Positions 21,844 through 33,480 of a stretch of DNA of 64,000 nt are shown in pieces. Under the pieces are notes generated by a model. That model saw only the letters and a list, made by a program, of their open reading frames with translations. It had not been told where the DNA came from and ran no database searches. The first letter of the stretch is position 1, and each line of letters begins with the position of its first letter. This stretch comes from Auanema rhodensis (taxonomy: Eukaryota; Nematoda; Chromadorea; Rhabditida; Rhabditidae). The stretch is from assembly GCA_964057225.1 (NCBI GenBank), contig OZ059895.1, positions 17,637,688 to 17,701,687 of the forward strand, read 5' to 3'. The translations under genes and the position numbers were made by a program.

Positions 21844-23226
21844 TTAAGCTTCTGGTTCGTATTCTGCATGGGTAAGGAGAGCACTCATTGAAGCTGACAG
21901 CTCAACGGTTCCTGTACAGAGAACTTTTCTGGACATAACATTGAATGGACCACCTTAAAGTCATCAATTTTAAGGTTTAAAAAATTGACTTTTAAAACCT
22001 GTGGGGTCAATAACAACACCACCAGCTTCCAACACGATTACAGCGGCTGCAGCCACATCCCACGCATGAAGTCCATATTCCACATATCCATCACAGCAGC
22101 CTTGGGCAACCATTATCATGTTAATTGCAGCAGATCCAAACGAGCGATGCCTGTAAATTCATCCGATGAATAAAATTCATTTGTGAATTCTGAATCAATA
22201 GCCGTTAGTACCCATGACAATTGCTCTTAATCATCAAAGCTCTGTAAGATTCAATGAACGATCGCTCCATTTCAGGACAGCGAATCGATCCAAGCTGTGT
22301 AAGAAGTACACTTTGTGAAACTTCTGAAACACCGTGGTGAAACAAAAGGAGACCGTGGTGTATCCAGCATTGAACCGATGATTTAGGACATAGGGTAGGA
22401 ACTACACTAACCCGCGGATACCAGCATGCACTTGTCTTTCCATGTTTCCTTGAGAAACTTGAAGCCAACTCTTACCAAAAGCGGAGATGTTATGAATTCC
22501 AAGAGAAGCGGCCAATAAAGATTGGTTCAATGCTGGATAAAGGTGCAACATAAGCTACGTTAAAAACAAATACCTGTAGTCTTTGAAGCATGAATAGGCA
22601 GCCCGTTCTTGTAAGCGCCTCTTCCAACCTAAGAAATAAAGGCAACATAATGTGACAAATAAAAATTTTACCTGAGCATGGAAAAGCTCTTTAGTAATTG
22701 GGTTATATACAATTCCTGCACGAAGTTGCTTCTTGATAGCCAAACCTACACAGATAGCAATCATTGGAATACTACAATGAATATAAATTAAACATGTTTT
22801 CGCAACCACCCTAACCGATGAACAAAGTTAGTAGTTCCATCGATAGGATCAATAATCCAAGTTGGAGCATCAGTGTATTCAATTTTAGCACCTCCAGCAA
22901 CAGATTCTTCGCCAATAAACCTAAAATAGGAAATGATTATTCAAGATTAAAATAAAATAAAAAATACTTGTGATCAGGGAATTTTTCTCGGAGAGTTCCA
23001 ATTATTAGTTTCTCGACAGCCTGGTCTGTTTCAGTAACTAAATCAGTAGCGGAAGCTTTAGTTTGAACAACGCTAGCAGGAGTGTCGAAAGCATCACGAA
23101 CAAGCTAAGAGTACAAGAATAAAATACCTAATATTAACGTTAACTTACTCGACCGGCAGCTTTCACAACTTCAAGAGCTGCAACAAAATATTCGTCTTCT
23201 TTAGGATCCAGCAACATTTGAACCAT
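21844..23226 (-). CDS. IMPA: Inositol monophosphatase with mutually exclusive exons
   Basis: It hydrolyses inositol monophosphate to myo-inositol in the phosphoinositide cycle (lithium-sensitive family). Exons: 23226-23149, 23104-22968, 22920-22816, 22771-22672, 22628-22574, then either 22532-22412 (6a) or 22323-22212 (6b), then 22150-21999 and 21953-21844. The product is 285 (6a) or 282 (6b) residues; the family is about 277-290. Metal-site motifs are intact: GEES at 75-78, DPIDGT at 96-101 and WDVAAA (D230 in the 6a form). Exons 6a and 6b align to the same part of human IMPA1 (SLL…LG… through the segment before FGSAAINM), and both start in phase 1 and end in phase 2. Including both or neither shifts the frame. 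An upstream in-frame Met is possible only through a weak GTCTAT donor, so I chose 23226. Confidence 0.95.
22212..22323 (-). other. IMPase alternative exon 6b
   Basis: 112 nt (phase 1 to 2), after TTTCAG and before GTACTA. It encodes [12 protein letters not shown]… ending …KSNCHG, joining GHRSFGSAA of the next exon. Confidence 0.8.
22412..22532 (-). other. IMPase alternative exon 6a
   Basis: 121 nt (phase 1 to 2), after TATCCAG and before GTTAGT. It encodes [12 protein letters not shown]… ending …VHAGIRG, which resembles the human PVHGIRS segment more closely than 6b does. Confidence 0.8.
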
Positions 23227-23845
23227 TCTAAATTATACGTTAATATATCAACAATTATGACTAGAATCACATAGATAGACGAGGCAACAAAGGCTTCAGG
23301 AGTAAGAGGAGACTGCATTAGCGAGTAAAATAGAAAAATCTAATATTGATTCAATGCATTAAGAGCTTTTATACTTCCTAGCAACAAGAGCATATAAAAT
23401 CAGAAATTGCTTAATTGTCCATAAATCAAGTAAATTAACTAGAAAGTAATCGATAAAAAATATAAAAGAAGGATTGGAATCAACGACCATCCATTTGTTT
23501 TAACGGACAAGAATTTACGTGAAATTGAAAGGTAATTGAAAAAAAAATAAAATTGTATACAATTCTCCAGGAGAATTAGTACAATTGAAATTGAAGATAG
23601 AACAAAATTCGATCCAACGTAATTTTATCGAAACGCAATATTGTAAACAGAGTGCGTGCAACTCACAACCTGATGACTTCATGTTATCATTGATGGATAA
23701 AACATTATTTTCAATGTGTAATAACAATTCTATTACTACGCCCTTATGGTCTAATTTCTAGTCGAGCTAAATAATTAGGCAAATCTGGTACTATATCTTA
23801 AATGTTCTATTGTAATAAACAAATTTATATAAGTATAGGTTGATT
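23227..23845. other. Intergenic, nothing recognised
   Basis: AT-rich. A short minus-strand frame just upstream of IMPase (MQSPLTPEAFVAS…, about 23,270-23,320) may be part of its 5' end. Confidence 0.4.
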
Positions 23846-24558
23846 TTACAATTCAACATTGGTTTCAGATGGAAGGGTGGGATAAACAGAGCAATCGGCG
23901 ACGTCGTCGTCGTCAAACATATATTCTGAGTGAACAGGACTGCCATCTTCCAACCCCATGTATTCAGATAAAACTTCGTTGTCTACAAGTTCTACATCAA
24001 TGTTACTTGGAGGATATTCATAAATAGAGCCAATTTCATAATTTGGGTGACGATCTGATTCAGTATCTAGAATATCTAAATCAATACTGAGTTATGTTTT
24101 ATAATGATTTTTTCATCACCATCAAATGTCACATTCGCCTCACTAGGAGGATAATCATAAACTGAATTTGTTTCATAAGCCGTCTTTAAATCGTCTATTT
24201 CAAGATCTAGAATTCCTTGTTTTGAATGCTATATGTATATAAAATTGATCACCAGCAAGATCTCCACCCTCATCATCAGTTGCAACCTGCGTAGCATCAC
24301 TTGAAGACGAGAATCTACTTCTTTGCTTCAGCTCATCTAATAATCTTCATGAAAGATAAAACAATTTTTTATGTTACCTATTTCAAAATCGTCAGAAGTA
24401 AGATTTCCACTAGAACAAGTACAGTCAGCCTCTGAGTCCCTGATAGCACTTGTATTCTTTTCGATAACAGCAGTTTCGTTAGCGTCTAGAACACAGCATA
24501 AAAATATTTAAAAAATAGAAAAATATTTACGCAAAATAACGATTTTTTCAACTTCCAT
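23846..24558 (-). CDS. Unrecognised acidic protein with duplicated YPPS motif
   Basis: Five exons (24558-24531, 24485-24378, 24336-24253, 24206-24120, 24075-23846) splice cleanly to 178 residues; all internal junctions share the same phase. I recognise no family. The protein is strongly acidic, with a DDDD run near the C terminus and little hydrophobic sequence. Two segments look duplicated: VYDYPPSEANVTFD in exon 4 and IYEYPPSNIDVELV in exon 5, each followed or preceded by ILD/DLEID-like acidic stretches. Tyr-Pro-Pro and phospho-acceptor-rich stretches suggest an unstructured interaction protein; that is inference. The start lies 125 bp after the QTGAL-like stop on the same strand, so the pair may be an operon. 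Confidence 0.8.
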
Positions 24559-24683
24559 GATAATATTCAACCGACTTTCACGGAATTACAGAATCGAATA
24601 ACATGAATAAACAACTCCACGTGAAACGTGAAAATTCGAATACGAAATGGCGGCAACGCAATTTCAAAAAAAAAGCTACCTTT

Positions 24684-26100
24684 CTAACTGAAAATGATAT
24701 AGTCTTTTCCTTCTATCCAGCTTTTTGAATCTAACAAATGCTCTAAGTCACCTCCTGTCATATCCAACTTGACACATATAACTACTGGAGCTTCAATTTC
24801 ACTAAAAACAAAATAAAGAAATAAAGAAAGCCTAATATAGGGTGAATACCTCACAGACACAATAGGGATTTGATGTGTGACTTTCCGAATAATTTCATTA
24901 TATTCTTCGTAAAAACCTCTTTTTAGTTTTTTGATATCAACATCACAGAAAGCAATCACGTTATTTTTCTCTTCCTCCGAAAGACATCTACAAAAAAAGA
25001 GTAAATGATAAGTAAATTAGATAAAACAACTTGAAAAAGCGTTTTCCCTGCTTTCCAACGCTCCAAATCGTGAATTTTTTCCATGTACATAAAACATTTT
25101 TTCTTAAATGTTGCATTCTCATATCCCAAATAGACTTTTCTAGTACACTGAATGTTGCGCATTCACCATGGTAACGATAGAGGACGAGTTCTTTCTCGAT
25201 CTAAATAGTGAAATTAATTATTAATCTTTTCCTCTACTTAACCATACTTTTCTATAAAATACGTTGAAGATGGAAAAAGATTTGAAAAAGAAATCTAGAT
25301 CTTCTGGGAAACCACATGGAATATCATCCCGGAATCCACCAATCATATCAAAAAGTTTTCTTGATATAAACCAAGTTGGTGCGATAATGGTGGGACCATG
25401 TGAGGTATAAATCTGATAATTATCCCTTTAAAGGCCTTATGATACTAATAAAAACCTGCTTAGTAATCAAGTCTTCCGATAAATTATTAGCCCATCTTGT
25501 ATATCGAACTGTTGAATCTTCAGGCATGCGATTGAAACGAGACCCTGGAAGCAAAATCTTTACAAACTGCTAAATTAATTTAAGAAACCAAAAAAGATAT
25601 TTTTCTCCAGAGGAAATTTTGATGCTTCTTCAACAAGTGTACTCAATCGATGATTATATGAAACATCATCTGCATCGCAGAAACATACATACTGCCCATT
25701 TGAATATCGAACAGCTTTATTTTTAGCATAACCTACTCCTAGAATAATATAATACTTTCATATATCAAAGACAATTTTATTTCTAACCTCCTGATTTTTC
25801 TTCCGAATTCAGAATAACTTCAACTTCACGAGCTGTAAAAGCTGGTATATAAGTTTGTATAATACTCTCAGTTCTGTCCGTGCTACCATCATTAAAAATT
25901 GAAATCTTGGAGCGAGTGAAGCAAAAAAAGGTATAAACGTCGTACCTCCCATTTTTCAGAATAGTCTTGCTTTAGAAGAGACTCTAGACAAGCACCTATA
26001 AAATTCTCTCCATTTTTTACAGGAATAACAACACTCTACAACATATAGTATATAATATCTCATATTTTAACCTATAATATCATACCACTAATAAATCCAT
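24684..26100 (-). CDS. B3GNTL1: B3GNTL1/QTGAL-like family 2 glycosyltransferase
   Basis: Nine exons (26100-26086, 26035-25946, 25905-25788, 25738-25589, 25544-25456, 25412-25248, 25200-25031, 24987-24850, 24801-24684) give 350 residues, against about 361 in human B3GNTL1. The GT-A core reads VVIPVKNGE, then FNDGSTD, then FCDADD (metal/donor site), then PTW…FPEDLDFF. The family-specific C terminus is present: FTIWSVGKQGKR, VIAFCDVD, VICVKLDMTGG. The vertebrate protein galactosylates queuosine in cytosolic tRNA-Tyr; the same role here is inference. The 5' end is 242 bp from the divergent ARPC5 start. Confidence 0.93.
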
Positions 26101-26342
26101 AATATAGTATATATCCTATAGTTTTCCTACAGTTAACTATATCTTGTCGCTACACAAAACTCATAGCTTTTGGAACAAATTTCGTGCTCTATTGCTACAG
26201 ACCTTTATTTACTTGATGACGTCAGTGTCCTCTGTTAGACTGATGTGACTAGTTCTCTCCATTACAGTAGCATTGTTTAGTTCAAATAATTTTTATTCGT
26301 CTATATGATATTTTTTGTTTATTATGTGTTGTTTAGCGTACC

Positions 26343-26980
26343 ATGGCTAAGAATATGCAGAATACGAGCTACCGTCAACTAAACGTTGATGATTTTGATC
26401 CTGAAAAATACGATGAAAATGAAGATGGTTTACCATCTTGTAAATTGTTTTGTATGTTATTCTTTTAGGTTCTCAAACTCCTGGATTAGGGCCTGATGAG
26501 AAAACTATAACAAGCATGCTTTCTACAAACAGATACAATGATGCTCTGCATGCTGTGCTTATGAATCCTCCTTTAAAAACGGAAAATATGGTACTCTATT
26601 AAAGTTGAACTTTGTTTGACATTGATACTTTAATAATAGGAGCAAAAAGAAAAAGCAGTCAAATTGGTAGCTAAAGTAGTTTCTAATTTCAAAAATAGCG
26701 ACATTGAAGGAGCAGTGCAGGTAAATTCTTTACATTAATCTTATATATATATTAATCAATTTTGTAGACTCTTACTATTGAAGAAGCTGATATCTTAATG
26801 AAATATGTTTACAAAGCTATGGAAATCGTTCCAGAAAATGCTCTCTGTCAGACACTTCTCGTTTGGCATGCTCAGGTAAAATATATTTTTTTTAATATTA
26901 AACTCAATGCCATACAGATAGTTTCCCGTTTCGGTCTAGGGACAATTATTCGGGTTTTCTCTGACCGTAATCGCTTGTAA
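26343..26980 (+). CDS. ARPC5: Arp2/3 complex subunit 5 (p16-ARC)
   Basis: Five exons (26343-26439, 26469-26590, 26640-26720, 26768-26875, 26918-26980) encode 156 residues; the human subunit has 151. Family signatures include YRQLNVDDFDP near the N terminus, the DALHAVLMNPPL helix, LMKYVYKAME and the terminal GLGTIIRVFSDR. It is a structural subunit that bridges ARPC1 and ARPC4 in the actin-nucleating Arp2/3 complex. Intron 1 is only 29 nt, short even for this window. It converges on PIGN with 200 bp between stops. Confidence 0.96.
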
Positions 26981-27180
26981 TAGCCCATTTTTCTTCAAAC
27001 TGTGATTAACAATCTCTCAAATTCCGTCGCTTTATAAATATTCTCTTGTTATATAATTTTGTAATATACATTCACCTTTATAAAATCTTTATTTCTTAAT
27101 ACGAATAAAGCGTCCTTAATTTTAAGCGCTGCGTAAATTAATAATAAAAATATTATTTATATACATTAATAATTTAACGT

Positions 27181-30100
27181 TTAAAGCATACAGTCCTTTT
27201 CTTTTTGTAGAAGCGATCTTATGGCACTTGCTGAAAGCTTGAAAGTCATCAAAAAACTACAACACATTAGGAGTAATAGTAAAACTATTGATATGCACAT
27301 GGATACGATATATTGGGAAATAGACATTCCAATATCTAACCAACTTCCATCGTCTTTCAACTGATGGAAAAAACACTGAAAATATGAAGCCGTAATTAAT
27401 TCTGGTCAATACAACATACCATAGCCATGAAATCCGTAATTATGAGTACCAAACATGATAATCTTTGAATAAGTTTTTTATCAAAACGAAGTACGGAAGC
27501 GAAAACCAGAATGATCATCAAAACGGGAATGATCAATTTGATGATTAGAAGAAAAGCCATAGTGAAAGGACTTAATTAATACAATAAATATAAAAAGTAA
27601 ATTATTCAAACCTAAAAATAGTAACGAATCTGGTTAGAGATGAAGGATTAAAAGAGTTGAGCGATGCAAAGTTTCCTGTTCCGAATAAAGCTGCTAGAAC
27701 TAAAGCTACGCATACTACTGCCCTTCTCAACTCATTTGGGTGAACACGACCATAAGCTGAAGTTATCCGTAAAAGAAGAGAGTACAAAAAAAAACGTACT
27801 TTTTGAAATTGGAGGAGAATTACTTGCGCTAATTCGAAGAAATTCGGAATCATTCATGTGTTGGAACTCCAAGCGAAGATAAAGAAGTAGAAGTGGTATA
27901 AGGAGCAATGTGAAAGTTGACTCGTAAGCAATGGAAAGCAGAGAATACGGGATAAACAAAGCGACTAAACAAAACCGTATATTGGAAACAATGAGTAGTT
28001 TATCACCTAGATAACAAATAATTCTTTGAGTTATTATTAAATCTGAAAGAAGAGGACCTATAAATGCCAATGGTAGGGAAAGCCATGATATTAAACCAAG
28101 AAACGCATTCTGTATATGGTAATTATAAAACAATTAATGAACTAAATTATACCGTTTTCACAACAAAAGTCGTTAAAAAAATATGTAACGTAGTGGTAAA
28201 ACAAGCAATAACCAAACACCAACTCTCGTAATAATTAGAATGAGTGAACTATAATATAACCTATTGCAAATTCAAAAAATATAATGATCTCACCTTCATA
28301 GCCTTGAAAATCATAAATCCCAAAACAGCTGGAGCTGTTAAGCACAGCATGGGATATTCATATTTACCTACAGTAGCAAAAAACGGAAAAGGCATCAAGG
28401 AAACACATGATAATCTCCAAATACGTGTCCTAAATATCTGATAAATACTTGACTATTTGGCAAAGACTAACCACTCCTTAACAACATCATTAGCAGCAAA
28501 GGTGTTGGGCAAAAACAACATCATAAAAAACACAAGGCTAAGAAAGCGACGATCCATGAAAATGATTACGAATATAAAAACTATGAAAACTAAAAAATAA
28601 TAAATATAAGTCTAAATATTTAAAAAATCAAACTTACTCAATACAATAAAAGTGATAAAAGGTCGGACTAAAAAGTCGAGTGATATTGTTTGATAATTGG
28701 TAAACACATGCTTAGCAAAATCAACAGATTTCGTAGAAAATTTAGTAAGATTTTCAATAATAGAAAGAATAAGTATAGGCATAATCACATAGATATAGTT
28801 TGTCACTGGGAAACCACAGAGATAGCAGAACCCACATGCAAGCAGGAGTACCGTAGTTATGAACTTATTAGGTAAAAGGATATCTCTTTTTAGAAGTTGG
28901 ATGTCTTGACTTCTATAATGGAAATGTTGTATTAATCAAATTGTTGAAGTCACATGCCTTGTGAGAAAACACCAAACAAGGACAATCCATAATAGAAATG
29001 AAGCACTAACGGTAGCACCTAGAAATCCTCGATCGTAACGGTGATAATAGTATATGGCACTTTTCATCAGTGGGGCTTTATCTACAAATAAAGAAGCAGC
29101 CATAGCATGACGTCTAAATATATTAATATCAGAGTTATAAGAACATTTTTAGGTACCCCGTTTGGAATAGCTTAAACATTTCTTTCTCTAGAGCTTGAAG
29201 AGAGACATCCCCAAAATTCGAATAATCTTTGAAGAAGAATCGACTAGCTTTGGAATTTCTCAAAGCTAGAATTTGTTCTTTGAGCTGAAGATATGATTAA
29301 ATGTTTGAAAAATCAAAATTAAAACCTGTAAGAAGTTGGCAAAACTACTTTGCAACAAATATTTTGGAGACACAGAAAGAACGTTTGTAGGTAAGACTCC
29401 AATTGAATTTACTGGTATTGGTACTCCAATTAAACTTGACATCAATGGAGCTAAATCAACTTGATCTATTTTGATACGAGCTCCTCCCTTTTTAACACCT
29501 GCTCCCCAAGCTACGAATGGTGTTAAAATCTTAAAAAAATGTTTATTAAAGATAAAAAGCATGAACAAAACTTCATCGTCACTTCCAGCTCCATGAGATC
29601 CCCAATCAGTCATTCCGTGATCCGAAGTAAAAATAAAGGCAGTTCTTTCATCGGGAAATATACGAGAGAATAACTCCGTTATTCTTTTAACTCCATTATC
29701 AACAACTAAACAAACAAATAATAGTTGAAAAAATAATAGCAAACGTTCCCACCTCCAATATTATGTTTATATCGTTTGGAATGTGGCTTACTTCCATGCC
29801 CGTTCGTATCCAATCCTAACAAGTGAAGAAAAAAAATTTTCCTAGCATCAGATATTATAGAAGAATTAGCTTCTTTCTCAAGAAAATTCTGAAATAATCA
29901 TAAAATATTAAAAACCAAATAATATAACATACTGTAACTTTGTTGAACACCCACTCATCCAGTTTATAAGCATCAGCTGAACCGAAATCTTCATCGTCCT
30001 CAGAATAATAATATGAATGAGCATGAGGTTTATCGTCAAAGAGGGACACTATATCAGGGCTTCCAAACAGGAAAGCTTCGCTAGATCTGAACTTTCACAA

Positions 30101-30605
30101 TTTTATACACCATGTTGTCATTAAATGTGCACCTGTTTATAACACTATCGAACGGCACCGGGTTTTTCTTCCATCCCTTTGCTACAGCACTAACATCTTC
30201 TGCAAATCCTGCGAACATTGCAACGTGACCTGGCCTAGACTCTGTTGGGACATGGCTCATAGAAACACCTGACACTCCCTTTAAAATAAGCCTGAGATGT
30301 TCAAAAAAAAAAAGAAAACGCACTTTTCTGTTCTTTATAATAGAATGCAAGAAAGGAGAAAGATCGGAATTACGATTAAAAGAATCTAGACGAAGCCCAT
30401 CTGACATGTAAGAGTTTTAATTCATCAAAAACATTACGAATATACCCGCAGAAATTACAACTAATCGCTTAGCTGGGCCATCTCCTTTTGTAATTTCATG
30501 ATGAAGAATGTTACTAATTAACGGAGAAGTATAATATATATCAAAAATTGAATAAACTAGAATTAAATGAATGGTTAAGCCCAATCCAACAAGATGCATA
30601 GACAT
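27181..30605 (-). CDS. PIGN: GPI ethanolamine phosphate transferase 1 (PIG-N)
   Basis: Seventeen exons give 898 residues; human PIGN has 931. Exons: 30605-30446, 30400-30324, 30278-30133, 30086-29933, 29888-29753, 29705-29572, 29529-29326, 29284-29157, 29113-28958, 28912-28638, 28589-28472, 28429-28294, 28248-28153, 28109-27824, 27756-27612, 27570-27420, 27375-27181. An N-terminal anchor precedes a lumenal alkaline-phosphatase-type domain with SADGLR, TESRPGH (nucleophile Thr), GLDTNGH and TSDHGM metal sites. About 14 membrane segments follow, including FFGTGN-like [13 protein letters not shown]. It adds ethanolamine phosphate to the first mannose of GPI in the ER. Intron 28913-28957 begins with GC rather than GT; only this choice keeps the frame. 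Confidence 0.96.
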
Positions 30606-30989
30606 CTTTCTATAACATCATAACAAACGTGATTATAATATAAAAAACACGTACCTTTGTAACCGAAAAGACTAAACACATTGATCAAAACCAGCAAATC
30701 ATCTGGAATATAGTACGTGAAACCTGGAGACAAGATGTAAGCCACAGTCTGGTAAGAATCGTGGTCTCAGCTTAAACCAGTTGCCATTAAGATTAAACGG
30801 TCAGACTGCGTACAAATATTTAAAAGTCGACTAACTTGCGTACGACTTTTGAAATAATGAAATCGATTTATTTAATATTTCCGTATAAGGCAATTAATAT
30901 ATAAATTTTACTCTACTATTTCTCATTAAGTGTGTCGTAATTTCATATAATTTTTAAAATACAATATTACAGTTCTGTACAATAATTGC
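30606..30989. other. Divergent promoter region between PIGN and SECISBP2-like genes
   Basis: A 384-bp spacer with no open frame. A TTATAG acceptor lies just 5' of the PIGN ATG, consistent with trans-splicing or a 5' UTR intron. Confidence 0.4.
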
Positions 30990-31922
30990 ATGGTGGTTGT
31001 TGATCATGAATTTGATAAAAAAGACCGTGAAAAAAAGATTAAACCATACAAGAATTCTCGGATACGAGCATCAGTCCCCATTTCCGAGTTTCTAGTCAAC
31101 AAGGACAACAATTCTAAAATCTGTCCGACAAAAAAGGAAAAAAATAAGGTCCAGCTAATAAAACGTGGATTTCAAAATTTAAATAAGGAGTCAGCTATCA
31201 AAAAGGTAAGTATGATAGGAAGTGTTGAAAATATATAATGACTATCTTTAGTTCATCAACTCCTCAGAAAAGCATGATGATGTTACCACTCATATCTGGA
31301 CAGAAAGAGAAGAATATGATGATATCATATTAGAATTTTTGAAAACATTGAAAGCAAAATTCGATACTAAATGGAAACAGAATGAGAACAAGGTATTTAT
31401 CTTTTTTTTTTTAAATTAGATTATATTATAAAATTAAGCTGTAAATTCAAATTTGATTTGAAATAATTGTAGGCTCGTTCACGCCGTGTTTTGGTTTGTG
31501 GTATACATGAAACTCTTAAACATTTGGACAACGGGAATATTATTTCAGTATTCGTTTCTAGAAATTTAGACGATATAGTTCAAAATTGTATGTTTATCAA
31601 TTCATTTATAACATAATTCAACATGAAAAATATTTAAGATACGGGTAGTTCAAACTTTTATCAATTAGTTAGTGCGGCAATAGCTAAAAATATTCCTGTA
31701 ATTCACACGGGCACCAAGAAAACATTGAGCCGTTGTGTTAACAAATATCCTTATATTAATGTGATTGGTCTAATATGTTGTCCAGGTTTTGAGGTAGTTT
31801 CGGTTATGTTTTTGTAAAAATGTTTATTTATTCAGTCGCAGTTGCCTATTATCCTTGATGAATGGAAGCACAGTCGTTCTCATATATTTTATCATATAGA
31901 CCAGAATTCTCTTTTTGCTTAA
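30990..31922 (+). CDS. SECISBP2: SECISBP2-like L7Ae RNA-binding protein (short form)
   Basis: Five exons (30990-31205, 31252-31392, 31473-31587, 31639-31793, 31836-31922) encode 237 residues. A basic N terminus with PISEFL precedes the conserved segment before the RNA-binding domain (EYDDIILEFLKTL). The L7Ae-fold domain reads RRVLVCGIHETLKHL, IPVIHTGTKKTLSRCVNK and VIGLICC. This order matches vertebrate SECISBP2/SECISBP2L, which bind SECIS elements and deliver Sec-tRNA at UGA codons. The vertebrate long N-terminal region is missing. A plain L7Ae protein such as RPP38 is the alternative; the pre-domain helix favours SECISBP2. The stop is 43-259 bp from the thioesterase start, a possible operon. 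Confidence 0.82.
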
Positions 31923-31965
31923 TACATACATACATATATATATTAAAAATTAAATATATTTTATA

Positions 31966-33072
<1,107 letters not shown>

Positions 33073-33480
33073 CTATTTAGTCGACCAGGATCACGCAAAT
33101 GTTCTTTACAGTAGTTTAGTTCATTCTGAATTCCATTTGACATATTCTACATTTGAAATATGATTTACATTAAATTTATATTCGTATTGCTTATAAGAAG
33201 TTGTATTTTATCCGTGTTGCAGAACATTTATAGCTTTACGTTTATTCCAATAAAGTTAGTAATAATTTTTTTATTCTTTAAAAAATTATAAAGCCTATTT
33301 TTGCAAAGATAATCGTAATCAAACTATTTTTGATACATGATCTAAAAGTATTTGTTTGATGACACGTATGGCACATGCTGATTCGTTTTCTGTTGTATTT
33401 GCTTTCCAGCATGTATTTTACTAATTGTGGATAGTCTTCCTAATTTTTGCATTCTCATTCTAATTCTTCGCATTATTCTC
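33073..33480. other. Intergenic between thioesterase and GT14 gene
   Basis: AT-rich. An AATAAA at about 33,249 is a plausible poly(A) signal for the thioesterase gene. Nothing else was seen. Confidence 0.5.

Noticed and set aside
25570-25588. A 19-nt micro-intron in the QTGAL-like gene
   Set aside because: Using acceptor GCTTCCAG instead gives a normal 44-nt intron and aligns better with the family.
24684-31922. A translation-themed cluster (QTGAL-like, SECISBP2-like and the tRNA array)
   Set aside because: The genes lie among unrelated housekeeping genes on different strands; co-location looks coincidental.
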